From the NCBI RefSeq assembly GCF_046569695.1, contig NZ_JBKHUI010000013.1, forward strand, positions 1-64,000: a stretch of DNA of 64,000 nucleotides, in the 5' to 3' direction. The position numbers and the translations under genes were made by a program. The DNA is from Kluyvera sp046569695 (GTDB lineage Bacteria; Pseudomonadota; Gammaproteobacteria; Enterobacterales; Enterobacteriaceae). Of this stretch, positions 51,575 through 60,072 are shown piece after piece. The notes under the pieces were generated by a model that did not search any database, was not told the origin of the DNA, and worked only from the letters and a program-made list of their open reading frames with translations. Position 1 is the first letter of the stretch. Each line of letters opens with the position of its first letter.

Positions 51575-52894
51575 ATGCCGCTACTTACTCACGCCGATAA
51601 GGCGCTGTGGCGCCTTGCGCTGCCAATGATCTTCTCCAACATCACCGTTCCGCTGCTGGGGCTGGTGGATACCGCCGTGATCGGCCATCTCGATAGTCCT
51701 GTTTATCTCGGCGGCGTCGCCATTGGTGCTACGGCAACCAGCTTCCTGTTTATGCTGCTGCTGTTCCTGCGGATGAGCACTACCGGGCTCACGGCGCAGG
51801 CGTTCGGCGCGAAAAATCCGCAGGCGCTGGCCCGTGCGCTGGTGCAACCGTTGATGCTGGCGCTAGGCGCCGGGCTACTGATCGTTCTTTTCAAAACGCC
51901 GCTGATAAATCTGGCGCTCTCTATCGTTGGCGGCAGCGGCGAGGTGCTGGAGCAGGCGCGACGCTTCCTTGCTATCCGCTGGCTTAGCGCGCCAGCCGCG
52001 CTGGCGAACCTGGTGCTGCTCGGCTGGCTGCTGGGCGTGCAGTACGCCCGTGCGCCGGTCGTACTGCTGGTGGTCGGCAACGTGCTGAATATCGTGCTCG
52101 ACCTGTGGCTGGTGATGGGGCTACACATGAACGTGCAGGGCGCGGCGCTGGCAACGGCGATTGCTGAATACGCCACGCTGCTGGTGGGGCTGGGAATGGC
52201 GCGTAAGGTACTGGTGATGCGCGGGATCTCGTGGGCAATGCTGAAAACGGCCTGGCAGGGGGATTTTCGCCGCCTGCTGGCGCTTAACCGCGACATCATG
52301 CTGCGCTCGCTGCTGCTCCAGCTCTGCTTTGGCGCGGTAACCGTCTTCGGCGCCCGCCTGGGTAGCGAAGTGGTGGCGGTGAACGCCGTGCTGATGACCA
52401 TGCTGACCTTCACCGCCTACGCGCTTGACGGCTTTGCCTATGCGGTGGAAGCCCATTCGGGGCAGGCCTACGGTGCGCGCGACGGCAGCAAGCTGCTGGA
52501 GGTCTGGCGGGCGGCATGCCGTCAGGCGGGCGTCGTGGCGCTGGCCTTTGCGCTAATTTACGCCCTCCTGGGCGAGCATATTGTGGCTCTGTTGACCTCG
52601 CTGCCTGAACTGCGGCAGCTTGCCGACAGCTATGTGCTCTGGCAGGCGGTGCTGCCGGTGATTGGCGTATGGTGCTATCTGCTGGACGGAATGTTTATTG
52701 GCGCCACCCGCGGCGCGGAGATGCGTAACAGCATGGCGGTGGCCGCCGCTGGGTTCGCGCTTACCATGCTGGCGCTACCGCTGCTCGGCAACCACGGGCT
52801 GTGGCTGGCGCTCGCCGTATTCCTTGCGCTGCGCGGGCTGTCGCTGGCCTTTATCTGGCGTCGCCACTGGAAAAACAACAGCTGGTTTGCCTGA
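51575..52894 (+). CDS. dinF: MATE-family efflux protein DinF
   Basis: A 439-residue MATE multidrug/Na+-driven efflux family protein with twelve hydrophobic segments. It begins with the family segment LALPMIFSNITVPLLGLVDTAVIGHL and has the mid-protein repeat FRRLLALNRDIMLRSLLLQLCFGAVT. In E. coli it is part of the SOS-induced lexA-dinF unit and has been linked to oxidative stress and bile salt tolerance; its substrate is not established. It lies 68 bases after lexA with a terminator in between. Confidence 0.95.
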   Translation: MPLLTHADKALWRLALPMIFSNITVPLLGLVDTAVIGHLDSPVYLGGVAIGATATSFLFMLLLFLRMSTTGLTAQAFGAKNPQALARALVQPLMLALGAGLLIVLFKTPLINLALSIVGGSGEVLEQARRFLAIRWLSAPAALANLVLLGWLLGVQYARAPVVLLVVGNVLNIVLDLWLVMGLHMNVQGAALATAIAEYATLLVGLGMARKVLVMRGISWAMLKTAWQGDFRRLLALNRDIMLRSLLLQLCFGAVTVFGARLGSEVVAVNAVLMTMLTFTAYALDGFAYAVEAHSGQAYGARDGSKLLEVWRAACRQAGVVALAFALIYALLGEHIVALLTSLPELRQLADSYVLWQAVLPVIGVWCYLLDGMFIGATRGAEMRNSMAVAAAGFALTMLALPLLGNHGLWLALAVFLALRGLSLAFIWRRHWKNNSWFA

Positions 52895-53030
52895 CCAAAT
52901 GGTTAAAGATTCCGAATAATGAAATGACCTTAGAATGACTGACTACAATTAACCTCACGCTTAGCGAAAAAGATGTCTTTCCTGAAACATGCTTTTCGCT
53001 ATTCACTCACTGACTAACGAGGATTCAATG

Positions 53031-53240
53031 ATGAATAAAGACGAAGTCGGCGGTAACTGGAAACAGGTTAAAGGTAAAGTGAAAGAGCAATGGGGCAAAC
53101 TGACCGATGATGATATGACGGTGATCGAAGGCAAACGCGATCAGCTGGTCGGTAAAATTCAGGAACGCTACGGCTACGCGAAAGATCAGGCCGAAAAAGA
53201 GGTGGATAGCTGGGATAAACGCCACAACCACCACTGGTAA
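53031..53240 (+). CDS. yjbJ: CsbD-like stress protein YjbJ
   Basis: A 69-residue, highly charged, helical protein of the CsbD family, same length as E. coli YjbJ. The family signature GGNWKQVKGKVKEQWGKLTDDDM is at residues 7-29, followed by IEGKRDQLVGKIQERYGYAKDQAEKEV. It is abundant and RpoS-dependent in E. coli; its function is unknown. Two adjacent ATGs (53028, 53031) follow GAGG; the second gives the family length. Confidence 0.94.
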   Translation: MNKDEVGGNWKQVKGKVKEQWGKLTDDDMTVIEGKRDQLVGKIQERYGYAKDQAEKEVDSWDKRHNHHW

Positions 53241-53295
53241 TAGCGTCCTCCTGCCCGTGCGTACAAGGAAGTACGCTCCCCCTGTTTAGCGCCTG

Positions 53296-53811
53296 CTAGC
53301 GGGATTTCTTCTTAATCTGAATGGTATGATCGTGATGACAGTGTTCGTGTGCGCTGCACGCTTCCACTTCCACACAGGCTGAGCACAGACCGTGCGCTTC
53401 AATCACGTTATGACGCAGAGCAAAGCCCATTTTGGCTGCCAGCGCGTGCATAATGTCTTCTACCCCTTCCGCACACTCTTCCTTCACCACGCCGCAGCGA
53501 TCGCAGATAAACATCGCGGAGGTATGAGTTGGCTGATCGAACAGATGGCAGAGCACGTAGCTGTTAGCCGATTCCACCTTATGCACGAAGCCTTGTTCGA
53601 GCAAAAATTCCAGCGCGCGATAGACGGTAGGTGGTTTAGCCTGAGGTTCTTTAACGCGCAGCAGGTCTAGCAGGTCGTATGCGCTAATCGCCCCTTCCTG
53701 AAGACTCATCAGACGCAACACTTCCAGACGTTGCGGAGTCAGGCGCACGCCGCGTTGCGCACACAGCTTTTCAGCCTGCGCTAACAGTTCTTGCGTGGTG
53801 GTCTTATCCAT
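53296..53811 (-). CDS. zur: Zinc uptake regulator Zur
   Basis: A Fur-family repressor of the ZnuABC zinc importer, 171 residues as in E. coli. The winged helix (RLTPQRLEVLRLM, KPPTVYRALEFLLEQGFVHKVES) precedes the dimerisation domain with zinc-site cysteines in CDRCG and CSACVEVEAC. The histidine-rich tail (HEHCHHDH) differs from the K-12 tail but keeps metal ligands. It is convergent with yjbJ. Confidence 0.97.
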   Translation of the reverse strand: MDKTTTQELLAQAEKLCAQRGVRLTPQRLEVLRLMSLQEGAISAYDLLDLLRVKEPQAKPPTVYRALEFLLEQGFVHKVESANSYVLCHLFDQPTHTSAMFICDRCGVVKEECAEGVEDIMHALAAKMGFALRHNVIEAHGLCSACVEVEACSAHEHCHHDHTIQIKKKSR

Positions 53812-53934
53812 TGGCGTCCTCGGGTTACGGGTGAAACAAACGTCTACTTTATCATGTTATGCCGGAAACGCCGAGTTTCCGCAGGTGTGCTATAGGTGTG
53901 TTATAGCAGGTGTACTTCACACTCAGGATGAAAA

Positions 53935-54426
53935 ATGATGAAAAGACCCGATTGCATTCGCCATTGGCATGACGTTGAAGGACCCGATGACTCGACTTAC
54001 CCCGACAGCAACGAGCTTTTTGCTATCGGCGCGCCGCTGGCCCGCGCGCTGGGGCTGCGGCATCTCGGTATTCACCACGAGCGTCTCCCACCCGGCCGTC
54101 GCACCTCATACCCGCATGCGGAGAGCGACGAAGAGGAGTTTATCTACGTGCTTGAGGGCTACCCGCAGGCGTGGATCAACGGCTATCTGTGGAAGCTGCA
54201 GCCGGGGGATAGCGTTGGCTTTCCTGCCGGAACCGGCGTTTGCCATACCTTTATCAACAACACCTCCGAAGAGGTACGGTTGTTGGTGGTGGGCGAGGCG
54301 AACAAAAAACACAACCGGATCTATTACCCTCTGAACGCCTCGTACGCCGTGACGCGCGAGGATCGCTGGGTCGATCACCCGCCGCAGTTCTTCGGCCCTC
54401 ACGACGGAAAACCTGGGCGAAATTAG
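53935..54426 (+). CDS. Cupin-domain protein
   Basis: A 163-residue single-domain cupin. Cupin motif 1 appears as PHAESDEEEFIYVLEGYPQAWING (about residues 62-85) and motif 2 as PAGTGVCHTFINN (about 99-111). His and Glu residues are suitable for metal binding. It is then followed by a variable tail with NRIYYP and VDHPPQFFGPHDG. No reaction can be assigned. Two ATGs are adjacent (53935, 53938). I do not recall this gene between zur and dusA in K-12. Its neighbour downstream is the TraF-like gene, 172 bases away on the same strand. Confidence 0.82.
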   Translation: MMKRPDCIRHWHDVEGPDDSTYPDSNELFAIGAPLARALGLRHLGIHHERLPPGRRTSYPHAESDEEEFIYVLEGYPQAWINGYLWKLQPGDSVGFPAGTGVCHTFINNTSEEVRLLVVGEANKKHNRIYYPLNASYAVTREDRWVDHPPQFFGPHDGKPGRN

Positions 54427-54598
54427 CATCGTCTTCTATAAAGATTAGGGTGCTTATTAAAAATAACGATAACCGCAGAAAATTTCAGTTAGGGGAACAG
54501 AGTGCTTTTTTCCCCACTATTCACAGCAACAGTTCGTCTCCATCTGGGTGATAACGGGTGGAGGGTTGTTTCATTACCGACAAAAAGACGAGCAAACT

Positions 54599-55846
54599 GT
54601 GAATAAAAAAGACAAATTTTCGCTAATGGGGGTCGCTGTCTCCTTTTTCGTGGCAGGACAGGCAGGGGCGGCAAATGGCTGGACGGAGGCGCGTAACGAC
54701 GCGATGGGCGGCACGGGGGTGGCTTCTGCGAATTATGGCAGCGGCGTCCTCATCAACCCGGCGCTGCTGGCGAAGGCGAAGCCGGATGATGATGTCACGC
54801 TGATCGCGCCGACCATTGGTGCGCAGATTTCCGATAAGGACGATCTGCGCAGCAAAATTGACGACATCAGCGATGATATCAACACCTACCGGCGGGTACT
54901 GCGCACCATCAACCTTGCCGATCTGATCAATCCGAACAGCGCCTCTTCCCGCCAGGTTTCCGCGGCGGCGGGCGATCTGGCCGATCAACTCTCCTCATTA
55001 AAGGGGAAGAAGGCGGATGCGAAAGCGGGCGCAGGCCTGGCGATCAGTATTCCCAACGATGTGCTGGACGTTGCTTTTGTGGCGAAAGCGAATGCCAGAG
55101 CGCGGGTCAGTTCGTATATCGATCAGGGCGATATCAACCTGCTGCACGGCGTTGAAGCGGCACCGATAAGCGCGCTTGGCGTGAATCCGCAGGATCTCAA
55201 GTCGAAAGGCTATGGCCGTGCGGCGATCGTCAGTGACTATGGCGTGGCTATCGCGCGCCAGTTTGATATCGGCGGCGTGCCGGTGTCGCTGGGTATTACG
55301 CCAAAGCTGCAGCAAACCTGGCTTTATAACTACACCACCTCCATCTACAACTTCAGCAGCGACGACATCAACAGCAGCCGTTACCGCAACGACGACACCG
55401 GCTTTAACGTTGACGCTGGTCTGGCCGCCGATTTTGGCGATAACTGGACGGTGGGCTTGAGCGGGCAAAACCTGTTCTCCCGCGATATCGACACCAAAGA
55501 GGTCGATGGCGTACGCGATACCTACCAGATTCGCCCATTGGTCACCGCTGGGGTGGCCTGGCACACCGATATGCTGACCCTCAGCGCCGATGGCGATCTC
55601 ACCGAAACCAAAGGCTTTAAAAGCGAAGACACCTCGCAGTACGTTGGCGTGGGTGCGGAAGTGCGGCCGCTTGACTGGCTGGCGGTGCGCGCGGGCTATC
55701 GTGCCGATGTGAAAAACAACGACAGCAACGTCTTCACCGGCGGGGTTGGCTTTGCACCGTTTAACCGGGTACACGTCGACCTGATGGGGCTGTACGGCGA
55801 AAACCAAACCTGGGGGGCGGGGGCGCAGCTGAGCGTCGCGTTCTAA
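54599..55846 (+). CDS. TraF-like outer-membrane beta-barrel protein
   Basis: A 415-residue exported protein with a signal peptide (MNKKDKFSLMGVAVSFFVAGQAGA). The domain is the TraF_2 type I recall as PF13729 (F-plasmid TraF-like family), related to FadL/PorV-like barrels: WTEARNDAMGGTGVASANYGSGVLINPALLA near the mature N-terminus and alternating strands to a terminal ...QLSVAF. It ends in phenylalanine, as outer-membrane barrels do. No conjugation genes are nearby, so a transfer role is unlikely. The GTG start at 54599 gives the signal peptide; 17 earlier open codons do not. Function unknown. Confidence 0.82.
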   Translation: MNKKDKFSLMGVAVSFFVAGQAGAANGWTEARNDAMGGTGVASANYGSGVLINPALLAKAKPDDDVTLIAPTIGAQISDKDDLRSKIDDISDDINTYRRVLRTINLADLINPNSASSRQVSAAAGDLADQLSSLKGKKADAKAGAGLAISIPNDVLDVAFVAKANARARVSSYIDQGDINLLHGVEAAPISALGVNPQDLKSKGYGRAAIVSDYGVAIARQFDIGGVPVSLGITPKLQQTWLYNYTTSIYNFSSDDINSSRYRNDDTGFNVDAGLAADFGDNWTVGLSGQNLFSRDIDTKEVDGVRDTYQIRPLVTAGVAWHTDMLTLSADGDLTETKGFKSEDTSQYVGVGAEVRPLDWLAVRAGYRADVKNNDSNVFTGGVGFAPFNRVHVDLMGLYGENQTWGAGAQLSVAF

Positions 55847-55854
55847 CTTAGCTC

Positions 55855-55940
55855 CCTTCCCGGAGTCGGTACTTCGCACCTCGTCCGGGCTACAGGGCCA
55901 TACTATCCTGTAGCCCGGCCAAGCGAAGCGCCGCCGGGGG
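55855..55940. repeat. Interspersed repeats before dusA
   Basis: A CCTTCCCGGAGTCGG...CGTCCGGGCTACA palindrome (55855-55893) and TGTAGCCCGGCCAAGCGAAG...GCCGGGGG (55909-55940). Confidence 0.78.
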
Positions 55941-56019
55941 CCCTCCTCCAGCATTACATCTCTGCTCAAGCTTTATGCTATAGTAGCGCCCCATTTTTCC
56001 GGATGCTTAAATAATCACC

Positions 56020-57018
56020 ATGCTGTCAGAAACTTCGACTCCTGCTTTCCCCGCTCACCGTTTCTCCATCGCGCCCATGCTCGACTGGACCGACAGACAC
56101 TGCCGCTACTTCCTGCGCCAGCTGTCACAGCACACGCTGCTGTATACCGAAATGGTGACCACCGGGGCGATTATTCACGGCAAGGGCGACTATCTGGCCT
56201 ATAGCGATGAAGAGCATCCGATTGCGTTGCAGCTTGGCGGCAGCGACCCGGCGGCGCTGGCACACTGCGCGAAGTTGGCGCAAGAGCGCGGCTACGATGA
56301 AATTAACCTTAACGTTGGCTGCCCGTCCGACCGCGTACAGAACGGCATGTTTGGCGCTTGCCTGATGGGCAACGCGCAGCTGGTGGCGGATTGTGTGAAG
56401 GCGATGCGCGACGTGGTCTCCATTCCGGTGACGGTCAAAACCCGTATCGGTATCGATGACCAGGACAGCTACGAATTCCTCTGTGATTTTATCGACACGG
56501 TCTCCGGCCGCGGCGAGTGCGAGATGTTTATTATTCACGCCCGCAAAGCCTGGCTTTCTGGTTTAAGCCCGAAAGAGAACCGCGAAATTCCGCCGCTGGA
56601 CTACCCGCGCGTCTACCAGCTCAAACGTGATTTCCCGCACCTGACCATGTCCATCAACGGCGGCATTAAGTTGCTGGAAGAGGCCAAAGCGCATCTGGAA
56701 CATATGGACGGCGTGATGGTGGGCCGCGAAGCCTATCAGAACCCAGGCATTCTGGCCTCGGTCGACCGTGAAATCTTTGGTGCTACCGACGTAGACGCCG
56801 ACCCTATCGCGGTGGTGCGCGCGATGTATCCGTACATCGAGCGCGAGCTGAGCAACGGCACCTATCTGGGCCATATCACCCGTCATATGCTGGGCCTGTT
56901 CCAGGGTATTCCCGGCGCGCGCCAATGGCGTCGCTACCTGAGTGAGAACGCCCATAAAGCCGGTGCCGATATCAACGTACTGGAACACGCGTTACAGCTG
57001 GTGGCCAATAAGCGTTAA
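56020..57018 (+). CDS. dusA: tRNA-dihydrouridine synthase A
   Basis: FMN-dependent enzyme that reduces U20/U20a in the tRNA D-loop. It has 332 residues. The TIM barrel begins RFSIAPMLDWTDRHCRYFLR with FMN-binding residues; the catalytic cysteine is in NVGCPSDRVQNGMFGACLM (about residue 104). A C-terminal helical tRNA-recognition domain follows about residue 240. No strong ribosome site is seen before the ATG at 56020. Monocistronic with a terminator. Confidence 0.97.
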   Translation: MLSETSTPAFPAHRFSIAPMLDWTDRHCRYFLRQLSQHTLLYTEMVTTGAIIHGKGDYLAYSDEEHPIALQLGGSDPAALAHCAKLAQERGYDEINLNVGCPSDRVQNGMFGACLMGNAQLVADCVKAMRDVVSIPVTVKTRIGIDDQDSYEFLCDFIDTVSGRGECEMFIIHARKAWLSGLSPKENREIPPLDYPRVYQLKRDFPHLTMSINGGIKLLEEAKAHLEHMDGVMVGREAYQNPGILASVDREIFGATDVDADPIAVVRAMYPYIERELSNGTYLGHITRHMLGLFQGIPGARQWRRYLSENAHKAGADINVLEHALQLVANKR

Positions 57019-57048
57019 TTTTTTCGCTAAATCCTGGTCAAATTCACC

Positions 57049-57078
57049 ACGCCCTGCACAGTGTTGCGGGGCGTTTTT
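57049..57078 (+). terminator. dusA terminator
   Basis: A 10-bp stem ACGCCCTGCA/TGCGGGGCGT (one T-G pair), six-base loop, then five T (57074-57078), 30 bases after dusA. Confidence 0.88.
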
Positions 57079-57084
57079 ATTGAT

Positions 57085-57097
57085 AATCAATAAGTTA
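57085..57097 (+). promoter_or_regulatory. IHF site of pspG
   Basis: AATCAATAAGTTA is an exact match to WATCAANNNNTTR, directly upstream of the -24 element. IHF assists PspF activation of psp promoters in E. coli. Confidence 0.7.
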
Positions 57098-57100
57098 GTT

Positions 57101-57117
57101 TTGGCACGGTTTTTGTA
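57101..57117 (+). promoter_or_regulatory. Sigma-54 promoter of pspG
   Basis: TTGGCACGGTTTTTGTA matches TTGGCACG-N4-TTGCA with one mismatch in the -12 element, 41 bases before pspG. pspG is a known sigma-54/PspF target in E. coli. Confidence 0.85.
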
Positions 57118-57157
57118 ATAGTTCAGACAGCGATGTTTGAATTCTGGGAGAACCACC

Positions 57158-57397
57158 ATGCTGGAACTGTTATTTGTGATTGGATTTTTTGTGATGCTGC
57201 TGGTCACCGGGATTTCACTGCTCGGTATTATTGCCGCGCTGGTGGTGGCCACCGTATTAATGTTCGTTGGGGGGCTGTTTGCGATTATGATTAAGTTACT
57301 GCCGTGGCTGATCCTCGCGGTGGCGGTGGTGTGGATTATCCGGGCGATTAATTCACCGAAAAATCGGCCGTACCGCGGCAATTATCGGAGGTATTGA
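57158..57397 (+). CDS. pspG: Phage shock protein G
   Basis: A 79-residue inner-membrane protein with two or three hydrophobic stretches (MLELLFVIGFFVMLLVTGISLLGIIAALVVATVLMF region, then LLPWLILAVAVVWIIRAI) and a basic tyrosine-rich tail. It is a PspF/sigma-54-induced effector of the phage shock response to inner-membrane stress. GGGAG precedes the ATG at 57158; seven upstream in-frame codons are rejected. It has a consensus IHF site and -24/-12 promoter. Confidence 0.95.
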   Translation: MLELLFVIGFFVMLLVTGISLLGIIAALVVATVLMFVGGLFAIMIKLLPWLILAVAVVWIIRAINSPKNRPYRGNYRRY

Positions 57398-57515
57398 GGT
57401 ACTCGTCACAACCTCAATAATTTTGCATAAAACCCCATAGGATTTGAGTAATAAATCTGTCACTATTGCCAGCGTTAACGAATTCATCGAGCTGTACCCT
57501 ACATACAGCCGAACT

Positions 57516-57547
57516 AAAAAAAGAAAGGGCTTCCTACGGGAAGCCCT
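57516..57547 (-). terminator. qorA terminator
   Basis: A 9-bp stem AGGGCTTCC/GGAAGCCCT with a TACG loop and a seven-A run on its left (U tract for the minus strand), 23 bases beyond the qorA stop. Confidence 0.9.
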
Positions 57548-57569
57548 AGTCTTTTGGGCGATACAACCG

Positions 57570-58553
57570 TTACGGAATCAGCAGGCTTGAACCCTGCGTC
57601 GCCCGGCTCTCCAGAATCTCATGCGCGCGCCGCGCCTCCTTCAGCGGGTACTTCTGGCTTTCCGCCACGTCCACTTTGATAATGCCGCTCGCAATCAGCG
57701 AGAACAGCTCGTGGCTGGCTTCTTTCAGCTCATCATAGTTAGTGATGTAGCCGTTCAGGGAAGGGCGGGTGGCGAACAGTGAGCCTTTTTGATTGAGAAT
57801 GCCGAGGTTAACCCCGGTTACCGGGCCGGAAGAGTTACCGAAGCTGACCATCAGCCCACGACGCTTTAAGCAGTCCAGCGACGCTTCCCAGGTATCTTTG
57901 CCCACCGAGTCATACACCACCGACAGCTTTTTGCCCCCGGTTAGCTCTTTGACGCGCTCGGCGATATTCTCGTCGCGATAGTTAATCACCTGCCAGGCAC
58001 CAGCCTGAAGCGCACGATCTGCCTTCTCCTGGCTACCAACGGTGCCAATAAGCTTAGCCCCCAGCGCTTTCGCCCACTGGCAGGCAATCAGCCCTACGCC
58101 GCCTGCTGCGGCATGGAACAGGAAGGCTTCACCGGGTTTGATTTCGTAGGTTTTGCGCAGTAGATAGAAGACGGTCAACCCTTTGAGGAATGAGGCGGCA
58201 GCCTGCTCATAGGAGATGGCTGCCGGAAGCAGGGCGACCTTATCCGCCGGGACGTTATGCACCGAGCTGTAAGCGCCAAGCCCGGACTGCGCGTAGACCA
58301 CGCGATCGCCCGCTTTAATATGCTTCACGTTGCTGCCCACCTGGCTCACCACGCCCGCCGCTTCGGTACCTAAACCGCTTGGCATCGACGGCGGTGGATA
58401 GAGCCCGCTGCGAATGTAGGTGTCGATATAGTTGATACCAATGGCTTTGTTTTCCACCTGAACTTCGTTTTCGCCAGGGGCTGATGGGGTGAATTCAACG
58501 GCGTTCAGCACTTCCGGGCCGCCATGTTTGCTAAATTCAATACGGGTTGCCAT
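57570..58553 (-). CDS. qorA: NADPH:quinone oxidoreductase QorA
   Basis: A 327-residue zinc-independent medium-chain dehydrogenase/reductase of the zeta-crystallin type that reduces quinones with NADPH. The N-terminal catalytic region is GINYIDTYIRSGLYP. The Rossmann NADPH site is HAAAGGVGLIACQWAKALG (about residues 144-162), followed by GTVGSQEKADRA. The frame is open 57 codons upstream into the divergent dnaB gene, but GGAGG precedes the ATG at 58553, which matches the E. coli start and length. Confidence 0.97.
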   Translation of the reverse strand: MATRIEFSKHGGPEVLNAVEFTPSAPGENEVQVENKAIGINYIDTYIRSGLYPPPSMPSGLGTEAAGVVSQVGSNVKHIKAGDRVVYAQSGLGAYSSVHNVPADKVALLPAAISYEQAAASFLKGLTVFYLLRKTYEIKPGEAFLFHAAAGGVGLIACQWAKALGAKLIGTVGSQEKADRALQAGAWQVINYRDENIAERVKELTGGKKLSVVYDSVGKDTWEASLDCLKRRGLMVSFGNSSGPVTGVNLGILNQKGSLFATRPSLNGYITNYDELKEASHELFSLIASGIIKVDVAESQKYPLKEARRAHEILESRATQGSSLLIP

Positions 58554-58619
58554 GCTTCCTCCAGAACGATTATGTGGTAATCTTTCGACCCACTCTTTAT
58601 CTCGGTAATACCATTCACT

Positions 58620-60035
58620 ATGGCAGCAAATAAACCCTTCAACAAACCGCAAACCGAACCTCGCGTCCGCGATTTTCAGGTAGACGGGCTGAAAGTACCG
58701 CCGCACTCGATTGAAGCGGAACAATCGGTGTTGGGCGGGCTAATGCTGGACAACGAGCGCTGGGACGATGTTGCCGAGCGCGTGGTGGCGGAAGATTTTT
58801 ATACCCGTCCGCACCGTCACATCTTTACGGAGATGGGCCGTTTACAGGAAGGCGGTAGCCCGATTGACCTGATTACGCTCGCGGAATCGCTGGAGCGACA
58901 GGGCCAACTGGACAGCGTCGGCGGGTTTGCCTATCTGGCAGAACTGTCCAAAAACACGCCAAGTGCGGCGAACATTAGCGCTTATGCCGATATTGTCCGC
59001 GAACGTGCCGTTGTTCGTGAAATGATTGCGGTGGCGAACGAAATCGCCGAAGCCGGTTTCGACCCGCAGGGGCGCACCAGCGAAGACCTGCTGGATCTCG
59101 CCGAGTCCCGCGTCTTTAAAATCGCCGAAAGCCGCGCCAATAAAGACGAAGGCCCGAAAAATATCACCGAGGTGCTCGACGCCACCGTCGCGCGCATCGA
59201 ACAGCTTTTCCAGCAGCCGCACGATGGCGTCACTGGGGTCAATACCGGCTATGATGACCTCAACAAGAAAACCGCCGGTTTACAGCCGTCGGACCTGATC
59301 ATCGTGGCGGCGCGTCCATCGATGGGTAAAACCACTTTTGCGATGAACCTCGTCGAAAACGCGGCGATGTTGCAGGATAAACCAGTACTGATCTTCAGTC
59401 TCGAGATGCCCTCCGAACAGATTATGATGCGTTCTCTGGCATCGCTATCGCGCGTTGACCAGACCCGCATTCGTACCGGCCAGCTCGATGACGAGGACTG
59501 GGCGCGTATCTCCGGCACCATGGGCATTTTGCTGGAAAAACGAAACATCTATATTGATGACTCCTCCGGCCTGACGCCGACGGAAGTGCGCTCCCGCGCG
59601 CGCCGTATCGCCCGTGAACACGGCGGCATTGGCCTTATCATGATCGACTACCTTCAGCTGATGCGCGTGCCGTCGCTTTCCGACAACCGTACGCTGGAGA
59701 TCGCCGAAATTTCCCGCTCGCTCAAAGCGTTAGCCAAAGAGCTGCACGTGCCGGTGGTGGCGCTGTCGCAGCTTAACCGCTCCCTGGAACAGCGTGCGGA
59801 TAAACGCCCGGTCAACTCCGACCTGCGTGAATCCGGCTCCATCGAGCAGGATGCCGACTTAATCATGTTTATCTATCGTGATGAGGTTTATCACGAAAAC
59901 AGTGACTTAAAAGGCATCGCTGAGATTATTATCGGTAAACAGCGTAATGGCCCCATCGGCACGGTACGCCTGACGTTTAACGGCCAATGGTCGCGCTTCG
60001 ATAACTACGCCGGTCCGCAGTACGACGACGAATAA
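58620..60035 (+). CDS. dnaB: Replicative DNA helicase DnaB
   Basis: Hexameric 5'-3' helicase at the replication fork, 471 residues as in E. coli. The N-terminal domain (1-150, VPPHSIEAEQSVLGGLMLD) binds primase and DnaC. The RecA-like motor has Walker A ARPSMGKTTFA (about 230-240), Walker B IMIDYLQLM (about 340) and the DLRESGSIEQDAD arginine-finger region. No intein is present. The start is 66 bases from qorA on the opposite strand; alr follows 37 bases downstream on the same strand. Confidence 0.99.
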   Translation: MAANKPFNKPQTEPRVRDFQVDGLKVPPHSIEAEQSVLGGLMLDNERWDDVAERVVAEDFYTRPHRHIFTEMGRLQEGGSPIDLITLAESLERQGQLDSVGGFAYLAELSKNTPSAANISAYADIVRERAVVREMIAVANEIAEAGFDPQGRTSEDLLDLAESRVFKIAESRANKDEGPKNITEVLDATVARIEQLFQQPHDGVTGVNTGYDDLNKKTAGLQPSDLIIVAARPSMGKTTFAMNLVENAAMLQDKPVLIFSLEMPSEQIMMRSLASLSRVDQTRIRTGQLDDEDWARISGTMGILLEKRNIYIDDSSGLTPTEVRSRARRIAREHGGIGLIMIDYLQLMRVPSLSDNRTLEIAEISRSLKALAKELHVPVVALSQLNRSLEQRADKRPVNSDLRESGSIEQDADLIMFIYRDEVYHENSDLKGIAEIIIGKQRNGPIGTVRLTFNGQWSRFDNYAGPQYDDE

Positions 60036-60072
60036 CAACGCTGAATCAGAAAACACATACCAAGGAACACAA

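Noticed and set aside
54599..55846. Conjugation or plasmid remnant because of the TraF-like family name
   Set aside because: No tra, mob or replication genes nearby, composition like the core genome, and the family includes chromosomal outer-membrane proteins.
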